The notes under the pieces: model-generated
Told to the model about the DNA's origin: nothing
The model's input: the letters and a program-made list of their open reading frames with translations, nothing else
The model's database searches: none
In this document: piece after piece, positions 13,046 to 24,920 of the stretch
How the letters are laid out: each line of letters starts with the position of its first letter
Position numbering within the stretch: the stretch's first letter is position 1
Source of the DNA: Acridotheres tristis
Lineage: Eukaryota > Chordata > Aves > Passeriformes > Sturnidae
Reading direction: 5' to 3'
NCBI GenBank assembly: GCA_037013685.1
Contig: CM072899.1
Span: 2,039,479 to 2,103,478 of the forward strand
DNA length: 64,000 nucleotides
Position numbers and translations under genes: made by a program

Positions 13046-16000
13046 ATCATCCTCATCAGAGATCACAGGAGATACAAGAGAAAATCTTCCAAATGTGGCT
13101 GAAGAGGGTCACTATGAAGAGAATAAAGCATCCAGCAAGGATTAATTTAATTCCTTTTCTATTTTCACTGCCTGATGTGGTGATCTCAGATGGATGTGAC
13201 ACCACCCTCTCCTCACAGGATGAAATCTGAAGACAGTTTGGCCAGGCTGTTGCCAGCCTTGCCTGGAGAATGGAAAATTGCTCTGGAGCACATTCCCCTT
13301 CCAGCTTTACTTCAGTATCATTAGGGACATCTCTATTCTCAGGGTAATTTTTCATCACAAGAGATATCAGCTACTCACTCTTCTTATTTTCCTCTGGACA
13401 ACATCCCTGGGTAAGAACACGAGTGCACAGCGAAAAGGACAGGAAAAAGCAGGAACCAGCTTTCTTTTGGAAAAATAAAGATGAGTGTGCTGTGCTCTGT
13501 GAGCTGAACCCAGCCTTTGCTGTGAATCATGGCAGTTCCCTGTTTCATTTTGACCTTTTCATCATTATGCAGCTTGATTAGCTCTCCGAGCCAACTGCTT
13601 TCATGCAAGAATGAAATCAGCTACTTAAAAGATAAAAGATGAAAGCGACCAAAGTTCTGTTTCACGTTCTCAGAGCAGGCAGGTTTTAGAGAAGTGCCAC
13701 CAGCCCGACAGCCCTGGGAAGTAAACACCTTTCAGTGCAGCAGGAAAGGACGAGTGAACCTCTCCCCCAACGGAGGAAAAAGCCTGGAAAGGCTTTTTGG
13801 AGGGATGATGTAGCTGAGAGACAGCAAATTCAGAGCTGAGTTCCCTGTGTGCCCCCAAGGGGTGTGCCAGGGCTCAGGGAGCAGTGCTGGGTCACACCCA
13901 CACGAGCACCCAGCAGACACTCCAAGGGTGGAGCAGGAGGAAGGAGTACACACAAAAGTGGTTGCGATCACAGATGCAAATTCAAGAAATGCAGCAAAAA
14001 TCTGTTTCAGAGACATAGAGAAACATGCTGAGTAAGCACTTCCTGCACCCCTGTCCTTGGAGCACCCACAAGCAAATTCCAGAGCCAGAGAAATCCAAAC
14101 CTAAGATTGAAACGACTCCTTGAACAACTGCTCACCTTCCAACACTGCCCTGAGCCAGATTTCCACCCCAACAAAGAGAAATGATGAGAGACCTGCCCCA
14201 GACACGAAGCTGCCAGAAATGCAGTGGTTACTACAGCAAACGTTGGATTGATGCACAAATCCCCACACACACGGATACAGAGGTGCTTTACCAATGCACC
14301 CAGCTATTTCCCCCCACAGAAAAACTACCACACATGTGGAAGCTGTGCCAGCAGGACAGTGAAAGGAGGATGGGGGAGATGCCCCTGGGTATCATCAGAC
14401 ATCACCCACAGCAGCTCACCTGGAGAAGAGAAAGTGCCAAGAGTTCTGCCAAAAAAACATCGGTACACCCCACCCCTCCAAAAAACCCAATCAAAACCAA
14501 AAAAAAAAACCTCAAACCAAACCCAGATTTGCATCTGCACACCACAAACCTTGCTGCCAATCTGGCACCAGAGCATGGCAGAGCAGGACAGGTTCTCCAA
14601 ACCCCGGTGACAACAGCCTGGTCTCCCACAAGGATTTAATCCAGGATTTCAAGCAAGCAGCCTTTGCCAATATAGGAGCTAAGCATCCAGCACACAGCTA
14701 CAATTCAGGGATAAACAATCTTTAAGCAATTATGGAATCTGTACTTGATTTGGGTGTTTCTAAGGCAGCAATATTGCAGCAGGCAGTGTCCCAACAGAGT
14801 GTTCAGCATGGTGGAGACTCCACACAGGCTCTATCACTCACAATAATTTGGTTTTTAAACTTGATTAGCTGGTGCTGGTGATTAGAGAATATTTGGTGAG
14901 CCTGACTTGAATCTGGAAGATGAGTGGCTGAAGAGGTGAGGCAGCAGAGGGAGGTGCAGGGCAGGAATGATCCGAGGGGATGCTGCAGGCACCAGGATGT
15001 GGCAGGGCTGGAGCACAGCAGAGCAGTCTTTTAAATTTTTATTTTTTCCATCCTTCAGATTCTCTCACACCAACCCACAAGCCCAGAGACGGGCACTGAG
15101 AACTCCATGCATCTATCAGCTCTATTTATTACATAAAACCACAAGGAATGCTTTAACAGTCCCTTTCACTCTGCTTCCATTAGCAAAATATTGGCACCAC
15201 TTCCTCTCCCACTCCTCCAATGACAATTATAAGATAGCCCCCTCCAAGTACTTCTGTTTTTTAAAAGTACATTTTCCTAATATTTAATTTATACATCATT
15301 TCCCACATGTATTAGTAATAAATGTTTCAAGGCGGCAGACAGGAATCCAACAGGAAAGCATAATGCTTGCTGTTTACTAGGAGGCCTCATTAAAAAGACA
15401 TCAAGAGCAAGGAAAATAAAAACAACCTTGTGAACCTTTGTAATTGGTCTCCAGAGAAACCTAACACTGAGGACACTGATGCAGAAACGCCCCAGTAACT
15501 GGAAAAAAAAAAAAAAAATCATCCAGTTCACTCACAGCCTTTTGCACCTCTCAGTTTTGTTATTTTTTTTTAATTATTGTAACACACACTTTTTGTATTT
15601 TCTTACAGCTCTATCAGGTGTTTGATGTGGTGATATCAAATACTGAAATAATTATTAAACCCTCCCGCCCTTAATTATTTTCAAGGGCAGAATAACAAGA
15701 CTCATTTTCATGGAGTTTAACTTTTTGCAGGGTCTCCTGTGAGGAAACTCTCCAATACTGGAGCCGGTTGTGTATTTTTATTATCTCTCCTGTACTAAAA
15801 TAAAGAGAACAAGTGCAATTACAGTGGACAAATTTGTTATTTTAACTCACTGTTTGTGGAACAGAGCTGTTACATCAGACACATTTTTAACAAAATAATG
15901 GCTTCGTGCCCCTTTGAAATGAAAGTTAATTTGACTGGCTTTGCCCCCAGTTAGGCCCAGCTGTCACTGGCAAAGCTGAATTTTTAAATCAAGCCCAGCA

Positions 16001-16617
16001 TAACCCCCCTACTACCAAGCAGCCTTCAAAATTCATTTTTAAAGCCAACAGGTCCCAGCGGCTCCTTTCAGATCCTTCTGGGCTTCCCAGAAGACTCATG
16101 AAAGTTGATTAAACTAAAAATTGCATTTCATTTTCCTGTTTTGTTTGCATTTAAATGGAGAAACTTGCAGCTGGATAATGGCCATATATTTCCTGTTGTA
16201 CTTCCACTCCCAGCAATAAGTGTTTTGTCATGTTTTGTGCTGCTTGAAATATGAACTTCTCGCTCCAAATGCAGAATAAGACTTTGCAAACCCGAGACTG
16301 CAGCAAGAGTTGCTGGAAATGTTTGATTGGTGGGATTTACCATCCATCTAAGCACAATTATTTGTCGTGTTTTCACTTGCAGGTGCACTTGGTGACCCCC
16401 CAGGCACCCATTCCTCCCTCCCCAGCTCCCAGGCTCGGTGACAAACCCCCTCAGAGGGCAGATTTTACAGGAAAGCTTCACAACCATTACTCAGCCAAAA
16501 CTGCCTGTGATAAAGTTCACATAGAAAATGAAAATCCAGCCACCTTTTACCCCACCCGTGCTGATCCAACGAGGCTTTGCTCCATCACTGCTGAGCTCCT
16601 CGTGCAGGATCTGACTC
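13046..16617. other. Unique non-coding sequence
   Basis: No exon supported. An A/C-rich low-complexity stretch lies at 14450-14530 and an A16 run at about 15503. The segment 15590-16260 is free of recognised repeats, CpG-poor, and alternates AT-rich words with intact GC words; this resembles conserved non-coding DNA but is an impression only. Overlapping frames at 14181-14639 are due to the A/C-rich stretch. Confidence 0.55.
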
Positions 16618-16706
16618 AATGAGGTTGGAAATGACCTCCACAATCATTAAATCCATCCCTGAATCCCCCAGGCCCACCAAACCACACTGGCAAGTGCCAC
16701 ATCTGT
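16618..16706 (-). mobile_element. CR1 LINE fragment, antisense
   Basis: Contains 'gaggttggaaatgacctcca', 'atcattaaatcc' and then 'caccaaaccacactggcaag' / 'tgccacatctgtt', matching in order the reverse complement of a CR1 subfamily whose 3' end reads 'tggaggtcttttccaacct'. About 90 bp are assignable. It belongs to a different CR1 subfamily from the copies at 21431 and 27304. Confidence 0.7.
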
Positions 16707-16833
16707 TGGATCTCAAGAATCTGAAGTTTTGGAGCTTTCTGTGCTTCCTGGCACAGACAGCCTGAAAAACTGCACTGGAGCTGAAGCCTTGGAGAAGATT
16801 TGTAAATATAAATAATAAGTTAGAAATCACAGA

Positions 16834-17277
16834 TGTGTGGTGGGTTAGATGTGTGTGTTTTCACTGGGTGATGAGTTTTAAATTTGAGGTTTTTACAGTA
16901 TAGTGGTAGTTAGGGGACAAGATGGAGAATTTTTGGGTGGTGTCTTTTCTCCTTGTTCATCTTCTTCTCTTCCTTCTCCTTCACGGAATTTAGGTGGTTA
17001 CCTTTGGATTGGTCAGTCTAAAATCACTCTAAGGGTGATGGGAATCTATTATTGGATTAAAAGTATAAATAGTGTAGGTGTAAAACTTTTATTGGTGTGT
17101 TTGGCTTTAAATGGCCTTGAAACAGGCTCAGTTTAGAGCCATTTTTCCCACTTCCAGCAAGCAGCTAGAAGTGCTGTTGTACTTTCTGTAATTTTTGATA
17201 AGATATAACAAACATCCAAGTCCAAACACGAGAAACCATCTCAATTGTCTTTCTAATAATCCTGGATCCAAACAGAA
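16834..17277 (+). mobile_element. Candidate endogenous retrovirus LTR (ERVL-like)
   Basis: A T/G-rich block, unlike its surroundings, begins 'tgtgtggtgggttag' and carries a TATA box (TATAAAT at 17064-17070) preceded by a pyrimidine-rich stretch (16945-16983). It ends in a segment with a degenerate polyadenylation-like word ('ataacaaacatcc', about 17204) and 'gtctttctaataatcctgg'. This order is that of an avian solo LTR. No internal retroviral genes, primer site or exact target duplication are seen, so the edges are approximate. It sits between two CR1 fragments. Confidence 0.45.
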
Positions 17278-17355
17278 ACGGATGAGACTGAGACAAAGCA
17301 CTAACCAGTGGTGCAAAGCCCTGCACACTCCCACAATATTCACTTGTTTTCCATG

Positions 17356-17590
17356 GGTGGTGATGCCACCACCTCCCTGGTCAGCCCATTCCAATGTCTG
17401 ATCACTTTTTCTGTGATTAAACTTTTCCCAGTATCCAACCTGAACCTCCCCTGGCACAACTTGAGGCTGTTTCCCCTTGCTGAGTCTTTCCAGCCCATCC
17501 CAGAAAAGCCTTGGAACAGCAGCACCTCCAAGCCCAGCCCTCAGCAGTTCCCTCCACAGCTCCCAGGGGATGTGAGGAGTGTGTGACACC
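17356..17590 (-). mobile_element. CR1 LINE fragment, antisense
   Basis: A clear CR1 block: 'gatgccaccacctccctgg', 'agcccattccaatgtctga', 'tatccaacctgaacctcccc', 'aacttgaggctgtttcccc' and 'cagttccctccacagctcc' occur in the order of the reverse complement of CR1 3' sequence. The 3' tail is missing, so the copy is cut at both ends. The minus-strand frame of 153 codons over this stretch is only the translated repeat. Confidence 0.85.
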
Positions 17591-19751
17591 CCTCAAATTC
17601 ACAGCTTTTCAAGGAGAAAAAATATTGAACCCCTAAAAGCACTGGTGAGAAAAAGCCACCCAAATTTGCTTTCATCCTTGTAAGATCCCATCAGCTCTGG
17701 AGTTATTTATTGGCAGGTCTGGCTCTGCAGAAGGCTCAGTGACACACGGAGCTCCCCTGACCCCCCTGGAGCAGCTTTCCATTGCATTTTGACACCTTTT
17801 GAGCCAGTTTTGCCACCCCATTTTTTACAGCTTCCCAGTAAAGACCTGGATCTTTAATCTCCTTTGTACCCTCCTTGCCTTGAAAGGGCTTTTCCAGGTT
17901 TTTGAGGCTCCAGCTCTGGTGATGGCCAAGCCCAGATGCTGCCAGGGCCAGCTCTTGCCAAGCCCCACCACTCCAAACCCGTGCAGGACCAGCCCCTCTC
18001 CATCTCCCTGTGCTCTCATCCCATTTAGCACAGCACAGCCAAAACAGGAGTAAGGAAATGAGTTTAAGTTCATCAGAAACAGAATTTTTAGTGGTTTTTG
18101 TGACATTAGCTCGGTGCAAGCGTGGCTCCTGGGAAGGGCTGGGGAATTCATGCACTCCCTCTCTGCACAGAGCAGAGGTGAAGGAAGTGCCATGATTATT
18201 TTCACATTAAGCATCACCAGAGCATGATCATGCAGTTAACAACGAAGGAAAACTTATTTCCCATTCCAAATTAAACTGGGTGGCCTCTTCTCCCGCTCTA
18301 CTCCATCATGTTTTACACCTGGCACTGAGGTGACACCACAAGCAGCACAATTCCCACCACAGTCCCCATTTAGACCTTTCTCCAAGTCCAAAAAAAAAAA
18401 AAAAAATCACTCTAAAAATTCACTAACTATGCCAAATAACAGGGAATAGGGATAGGAAAGCTGTGACAGCTCCCCATGCCAGCCCTGGCCTCACAAGTGC
18501 TTCCCCAAACCAACTTGTTAAATCTGTTGATACACAAGTGCATTTATGGCTTCATATAAACACAAAGAGGTAAGATAATTAATAATTTCCCACTGGAAAT
18601 TGGTGATTGGCATGCATGTTGTACCAAAAATTAAGGTTAAACGACAGCAAAAAGGAATAAGAAAATTAAGGGAAAGTTTCCAACTTTGCTTTGCAGCATC
18701 ACCAAGCAAATTCCTCGCCTTTGGCACTAAAAAAGAACCAGGGTGGGAATTGCCACATTTATTCTGACTTTTTTTTTTTTAGACTAATTACTTTCTGCAA
18801 GCAGAGTCACTGAACTGCTCTCTCCTAACCCTGCCTTGTCTGGCACATCAACAGATGGGAGCAAAATGACTTCTGTAAATCAGAGCCCAGTGACAGCAGC
18901 GAGATTATCTCGGTGCTGGGAAACAATCTCAGGTACAGCTCACATTAGAATGTCGTTAGGATTTCTCCCTGAAATATTGCTTTACATCAATTTTGCAGTG
19001 TAATGGTTCCTCAAAACTTCCATACAAAACGAGATCTAATCACTTCCTTCACACCCTCTCCTCGCTTGTTTAGAAGTCTAAAAATATCTTTAAAAATAGA
19101 TGATGATCTATTGCAAGAGAGGCTCCTCATTTTAATAACTTCTCTTTAGAGATGGAGAACACCATTGCTGAAATACTAAAAATGTTCCAGTGGAATTTCA
19201 GAATTAGCAAAGTCCTGAAATATTTCAACTTTCCATTACATACCCTTAAATTTTGCAAGATGGGATTCAATTAAATCAGCTGCCGCCCTCGACTCTGCAA
19301 CTGCCAAAGGCAGATTAAATCAGAGAAGGCAAAGTTGTGAAAAGAACCTTTAGGACTAAGTCAAACAAGAAAGAACAAGAGACAAAATACCCTTTTTATT
19401 TCGAGAGAGAAGCTAAATTAGGAGACAAGACGAGGGTCATCAAATAAATTAAAACCTGGTTTAAGTGGTGCTGCAATAACTACCTGGAGAGCTCTGTTAT
19501 TTAGGAAATAAATTTTACTTACAATCCCAGCTTCCTCTGTATTTGGCCAATGCTACCTTGCATCCATTTGAGTTTAATATCAAGCCACCACAGATTCCTT
19601 CAGTTCTTCTACCACGAGCAGTTAAAACCTTTCCCTTTCAAGTTCTCTGAGCTTCTGCTCCCCCTCACAGTGATGCAGCTTCAACATCTCCAGCAGCCCA
19701 AGCCCCTGAGAAATCCACGTGTATTCACTGCTTTGAAATCATCACAGAGGC

Positions 19752-19752
<1 letters not shown>
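17591..19752. other. Unique non-coding sequence
   Basis: No gene recognised in about 2.2 kb. An A17 run at 18390-18406 and a T12 run near 18769 are the only simple repeats. The overlapping minus-strand frames at 17736-18217 (up to 139 codons) have no domain, no start context of note and no codon signature. Confidence 0.55.

Positions 19753-19787
<35 letters not shown>
19753..19787 (+). repeat. Poly(A) tract, 35 bp
   Basis: A pure run of 35 A, then 'ggaggaaaaaacc'. The upstream sequence shows no recognisable retrogene or SINE body. Confidence 0.9.
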
Positions 19788-19789
<2 letters not shown>

Positions 19790-20532
19790 AGGAAAAAACC
19801 AATCCACTTCCTTGCTTTGTGTTGTATTTCAGTGAGTTTAAATGATCTAATATCCAATTCCTTCTAAACGTACCACAAAGTGCTAAATGGGAAGAATTGC
19901 ATTACTGCCACTGCTTAGATCTTGGCTGATAAGGTGAGCCTTGTACATTTAAAGTGACTTCTGAAAAAGCTGGTGCTATCCTGGTCTGCCAATTAATAAT
20001 TCATGGAGCCAAATTACAGCTTGAGAAGGATCCAGCCCTTTTTACCAGTTCTTTCAAATTCCTCTGATTTATGTATGACTAAGTAGGAGACAGAGCAAAG
20101 GGAAAAAAATTAAAACTTAACACTTCAGGTTGCAAATTAAACTGTTCTGTACTCAGAAAGGATGGATGGAGCAGGATATAAAAATGCTTCTTGGGAGATG
20201 AGCACATGGAGAAAATTTCTGAACATACATTCATTTTAGGAGATAAAAATAGCTTTTGCAGCTACTAAAATTGGAGATATTTAAAACTGGAAATATTTAT
20301 CACTAATGGGAGTTGAGTGCCCTGGGAGTGCAACACAACACATTAATATTTGTAACATCTTTACAACAGCCCTCCTCCCATGTTGTCCTTGATGAATGGA
20401 CTCATTTTTCTGCCCCTTGTAGCTTTCTCCTCTCATTGTTAAAGACATTTTTATTGATCCACGTACAGAACAAGATCCACCTAAAGACAAGGATCAGTAA
20501 AGGAATCCAATTTTGCTCTTTTATTTCTTCCA

Positions 20533-20565
<33 letters not shown>

Positions 20566-21430
20566 TGATTCAGAAAACTATTTCTTTCTTAATTTACCAA
20601 GCACACCCTAAGCTGAAGTTTTCAAAAGGGAAAAAAAACGTTCCACAGGATAAGGATGCAGCCCAAAAAAACCCAAATAGAGGAATAATCTACAGATGCA
20701 GGAATATCCAGGGGCTTTCAGAAGTTTTTAGTCCAATGGGGCCTTTAATTGAGTTTTTATTTAGAACATTTCATCCTGAGACACCAGCTGAGGAGATGCT
20801 CATACTCAGAGGGGCTGTGGAATTCCTGGCTATTGCATAACCCAAATAAAAAACCTCAGAAAAATCTTAATTAATGCAGCTAGCCCATTTAATCTTTTTA
20901 AGAATAAAACAATATTTTTTAAATGGTGCCAAGAAGAAAGAAACTTACTGCTTTGGTTTTCAGGGAAATGTGTAAGGGCAAAATTTTCATAACTGTGGAA
21001 ATAATTAGGTCTTAAATTGAAGTTGAGCTTCCTAAAAGCCTAAGTTACTTTGAAAATTGTTCATTCCATATCACATGATAATAATCTAGCAATTTTTCAT
21101 TACCACTATCTAATTATATCTTACTTGAGCTCCAACATCTCATGATAGGAAGTTATTTCAGCAGATAATACAGGATTTTGGAGCTGCCCATGGTTGGCCA
21201 CGTTACACAGAAATATTTACACCCACAAGTTTCCTTCCATGCAAACAGCAGCTAAAAGGTATCACAGCAGATTGTTCTGCTGCAAAACAAAATGATCCAA
21301 AATACCCCAAAATGATCTTTTGGAAAACAACTCTAAGGATCTACCAGAGGCAACTGCTCCATGTGTTAACCCTGATATTAATTTACACTGAAGATGAGAG
21401 TATGGGAATGTTATTGGGAGAACTAAGGAA
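19788..21430. other. Unique non-coding sequence with a poly(A) tract
   Basis: No exon or interspersed repeat recognised, apart from the A27 run at 20537-20563. The longest frame here (20313-20840, 175 codons) runs through the poly(A) as a polylysine block and is not a credible gene. Confidence 0.55.
20537..20563 (+). repeat. Poly(A) tract, 27 bp
   Basis: An uninterrupted run of 27 A after 'cttccaggtt'. No target-site duplication or gene-like body is apparent on its 5' side. Confidence 0.9.
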
Positions 21431-21775
21431 TGAGATGGGATCTTTAAATCCCACCCAGTGCCACCCCTGCCATGGCAGGGACACCTCCCAGTGTCCCAAT
21501 GTCCAACCTGGCCTTGGGCACTGCCAGGGATCCAGGGGCAGCCACAGCAAATCTGGGAATTCCATCCCAGCCCCTCCTCACCCTCACAGGAAGAATTTCT
21601 TCCCAATGTCCCATCTAACCCTGCCATTCCCTCTTGTCCTGGCACTCCAGGCCCTTGTAAAGTCTCTCTCCATGTTTCTTGTCACCTCCCTTAAAGTCCT
21701 GGGAAAGCTGCATTAATTGACTCCAAAGTTTCTCTTCTCCAGGCTGAACAATCCCAATCTCTGAATCCTTCCAAG
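21431..21775 (-). mobile_element. CR1 LINE, passerine-type 3' end, antisense
   Basis: About 345 bp follow the reverse complement of CR1: 'gggatctttaaatcccacc', 'ccatggcagggacacctccc', 'ccagggatccaggggcagcc', 'cctcaccctcacaggaagaa', 'cccttgtaaagtctctctcc', and 'ttctcttctccaggctgaac' at the far end. The CR1 terminal octamer repeat has decayed. The copy is 5'-truncated. Frames of 127-134 codons on both strands are artefacts of this repeat. Confidence 0.9.
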
Positions 21776-21821
21776 GTTGACTAATTACTGCACAAGACTG
21801 ATTAATATTTTTACTTTTGTG

Positions 21822-21856
21822 TTTTTTTTTTATTTTTTTTATTTTTTTTATTTTTT
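21822..21856. repeat. T-rich microsatellite (T8A)n
   Basis: T10-A-T8-A-T8-A-T6, a short (T)nA array between two CR1 fragments of opposite orientation. Confidence 0.85.
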
Positions 21857-21899
21857 AATTGTCCACTGTGGATGTTAAATTCCTGCAGTGGGTTGTTCA

Positions 21900-22012
21900 T
21901 AGAGGTTGTGGAGTCCTTGAAGATGCTCAAAACTCAAAAGGGAAAAGTGTCTGAGCAACCTGTCCTGCTTGGAACAGAAGATGGAGCAGATGACCTCCAG
22001 ATTCCCTCCAGC
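21900..22012 (+). mobile_element. CR1 LINE fragment, sense, diverged
   Basis: Reads 'tagaggttgtggagtcctt', 'gaagatgctcaaaactcaaa', 'gagcaacctgtcctgcttgg' and 'gcagatgacctccagattcc', following CR1 sense-strand order close to the 3' end. It lacks the terminal octamers. It is visibly more diverged than the neighbouring copy and from another subfamily, hence probably older. Confidence 0.75.
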
Positions 22013-22087
22013 AACATTATTTTATTATCTTAACAACAAAACAGGCGTGAAAACCCCAAATGTTAGAGTCTGGAAGTGGGAATGAGC

Positions 22088-22104
22088 AGAAGAAGAAGAA
22101 GAAG
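22088..22104. repeat. (AGA)n microsatellite
   Basis: A short run of five to six AGA triplets ('agaagaagaagaagaag'). Confidence 0.8.
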
Positions 22105-24560
22105 TGGATGTACACAGACACTATTCTGTGTTAAAAACAAACCAGCGAGACTTTCTGTGAGCAGTTCATTCAAAGAACCTGAGCTCTCTCTCAGAGCTAT
22201 TATTTTGACAGCACATCATTTGATTTGTCACTAAAAGGTACATTTCAAATGGAAATTGTTTGCTGACACAAAGGAGAGGAGTCAACAACTTTCAGCACAT
22301 GGGAATATTCAGCACCCTGGGGCACTTCAGTGAGCTCAAATCAAGCTGCTGAACGAAATCCCCACGTTGTGTTTGGGCAGTCAGGGACTGCTCTGCTCAC
22401 ACCAGAGAGCCACTCCACAGAGCTGCTGGCTGAGCGGCAATTCGCCACAATTGTGCAATTTTGCCCTGCTTAGGTTTATTCCCGAGGAATCAGAGACCTC
22501 GCTGGTGTCTCTGGAAAGGCTGGGAGTGCAGTTTAATTGGAGAGAGAGAGAGAGAGCTCTGATGGAGAGGAATGGTGGGGGGGGAACAAACCGGCCGCGC
22601 TCCTTAACGCTGAGACATCACAGAAACCTCTCCTTCACCGAGCTCCAGCCAGCTGAGCCTCAAACACTGCAACCCGAGGTGAATTTCGGTGCAGAACTGC
22701 ATCAGAGGCTGTTTCTTTTTGCTGACAGTTTTGTTTTCGTGCCCCGTTTTTTTCCTGCAGGTTTCAGGGCGCACACGCGGGCGGCCGCGCTCCCGTGTCT
22801 CACACAGCCCCAATTAGAAGCTTTGCAACTGCACTTAGCCCCACTCAGTGGGATGAAAATGCAGAAGAGATCACTGGAAGGATGCAGGTGTGTGGTTGGA
22901 GAGCCTCTCTAAGCCTTCAATTTGATCAGTCTGTACCAACACCCTGTGCAGGATTTCTTAACCCATCAGTCACATAAAAGAACCCTCTCCTCAAGCTGAG
23001 CTTTCCTAGGCCAGACACGCGGTCTGGGTGTTCAAAAAGAATCTCTTCAATAGCAAAAGCACTTCTTCCAAAGCTCTTAGGCCCTCAGTGAGCTCCCAGA
23101 AGTGCCTGAGCAGCCCAAAATTCACTTGACAGCACCCTCCGCTGTGCTGAAGCACCTCTGAACATTTCTGGTGTCATCCAGTTATTTTAATTTATCCCAG
23201 AGTCCTAAAAGCCAGCACTAAAAATGAGCAAGGCTCTCAGCATGAAAAAGCACATCCTAAACAACAAATACAATGTATGTACATACCAGTCCCCTAAAAC
23301 AAATCCAGTAGCTTTACAGTATTGCCATCAATCACACCATTACAACTGCAGTTTAAAATACCATCAGAAACTCCTGGAAATAGAGTTTTGTACTTTCTGC
23401 AACTGTTGTGACAAATTTCTGATCATTTTCAAATGAATTATTATTTAAGCTTAATAAAAATCCTGCTCTAACACAATTGTCTTTTGTATTGGTTAAATAA
23501 ATCAGCACAGCAAACCTGGGCTAATACTTGTTTTCAGTAAGAAGGGGAAAGTAAAGTCAGAAGAGGGAATACAAAAAACAAACACAGATGTAAATCTTAA
23601 AACATAGCTGACACTCCTCAAGCCATTTAAATGTGGTTTTCGTCTTTTCCCTAAGAAAACAGAATTGTGCAGAAAAATAAAGAGGACAGGAGGAAACCCA
23701 TAAGGCCCATTAACTTCTACACACACCTTCCATGAGGCCAGGCTGCTCAAAACTCCCTCAAATCTCCAGCTTTCATAAAATTTGGTTTTTTTAGAGCAAG
23801 GACATGACAAGGGGCACACCTTTTCCAGCTACAGGCTCTGGCAGAGGTGCAGCTGCACTGTTACAACTTCTCTTCCTAAACCCAGATATTCCAGCGTGTG
23901 TAACAATTGTTAAAAGTCGCTGCTGCCTTCCAGTTTTCTCTTTGCTCCAAGTCTAAGAAGCCTCCAGTAGCATCTTGAGTAGCAAGTGTAGAAATGCAGG
24001 TAGAGCTGTCCGTCAGCTGACCCTGCTATTGCTCAGAGAGCATTAGGCAGGGCTGGCAAAAAGCCACGTCCAGTTTGAAATGCGCACTGAAAATTTCCTC
24101 TGTCAGATGAATCTTTAATCTATTTATAATCTCCAGTGCTTCCTCTAAACAGCACTCCATGTCTTACCTTGTATCATTTTCCACATAAATGCCATGCCAC
24201 AGAGCTGAAACGTATGTCCAAAGAGAAAAGTGGATTTCATTTTGATTTTTTTAAAGCGAAATGGTTGAGAGATTGACCTTATTATAATTTGATCTCCAGT
24301 CATTATTACCAGAACAACTCAAAAGCAATTCCTGTCATCGTCCCTGCTGCAGAGTGTTTTGGAAACCAGGGCCCTGCTACAGAAAAACAATTCCTTCCTT
24401 TCTGTGCACTTGATCAGAAAATCAGGATACTGACAGAGATTTGTACAGATCTTCTGATGCTTGTTTTAAACATTAAGGGTTTTCAACTCATGTCCTTGTT
24501 TGGGTAATTAACATCATTATCTGGAAATGCTTCAGACTGTAATGGTCTATCTGACCCACA
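22105..24560. other. Unique sequence surrounding a small CpG-rich islet
   Basis: No repeat family recognised. The central part at 22560-22800 is CpG-rich and is listed separately. An (AG)8 run lies at 22541-22556. The rest (22980-24550) is AT-rich unique sequence without exon-like features. Confidence 0.55.
22560..22800. promoter_or_regulatory. Small CpG-rich islet
   Basis: By hand count about 16 CpG occur in 240 bp, with clusters 'ccggccgcgc' (about 22591) and 'gcacacgcgggcggccgcgc' (about 22771), in a neighbourhood with zero to two per 60 bp. A 181-codon frame (22367-22912) runs across it but shows no recognisable domain. This could be an orphan CpG island, an enhancer with unmethylated CpG, or the 5' end of an unseen transcript. 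It is shorter than the usual CpG-island threshold. Confidence 0.3.
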
Positions 24561-24920
24561 ATCACAGAATGTTGGAAGGGACCTTAAAGCTCATCTCACT
24601 CCATCCTTGCCATGACAGGGACACCTTCCACTGTCCCAGGGTGCTCCAGCCTGGCCTTGGACACTTCCAAGGATGCAGAGGCAACCACAGCTGCTCTGGG
24701 AATTCCATCCCAGTCCCTCCCCACCCTCCCAGGGAACAATTCCTGCCCAATATCCCATCCATGCCTGCCCTCTGGCAGTGGGAGCCATTCCCTGTGTCCT
24801 GTCCCTCCATCCCTTGTCCCCAGACCCTCTCCAGCTCTCCTGGAGCCCCTTTAGGCCCTGGAAAATCCTCTGAAAGTCTTCCCAGATCCTTCTCAAGCCT
24901 CTTCCTCCTCCCCAGAGCCA
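24561..24920 (-). mobile_element. CR1 LINE, long 3' fragment, antisense
   Basis: One of the two longest CR1 copies here. It starts with the antisense terminal motif 'atcacagaatgttggaaggg', continues through 'cagggacaccttccactgtc', 'ccacagctgctctgggaatt', 'cccaatatcccatccatgcc' and 'agccattccctgtgtcctgt', and ends near 'gcctcttcctcctccccag'. The 220-codon minus-strand frame (24591-25253) begins outside and runs through it; it is not a gene. Confidence 0.9.

Noticed and set aside
14450..14530. A/C-rich stretch as a microsatellite
   Set aside because: Irregular spacing without a defined repeat unit; simple compositional bias.
20313..20840. A 175-codon frame
   Set aside because: Runs through a poly(A) tract as polylysine; no other support.
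22367..22912. A 181-codon frame across the smaller CpG islet
   Set aside because: No recognisable domain or initiation context; GC-rich DNA has fewer stops.
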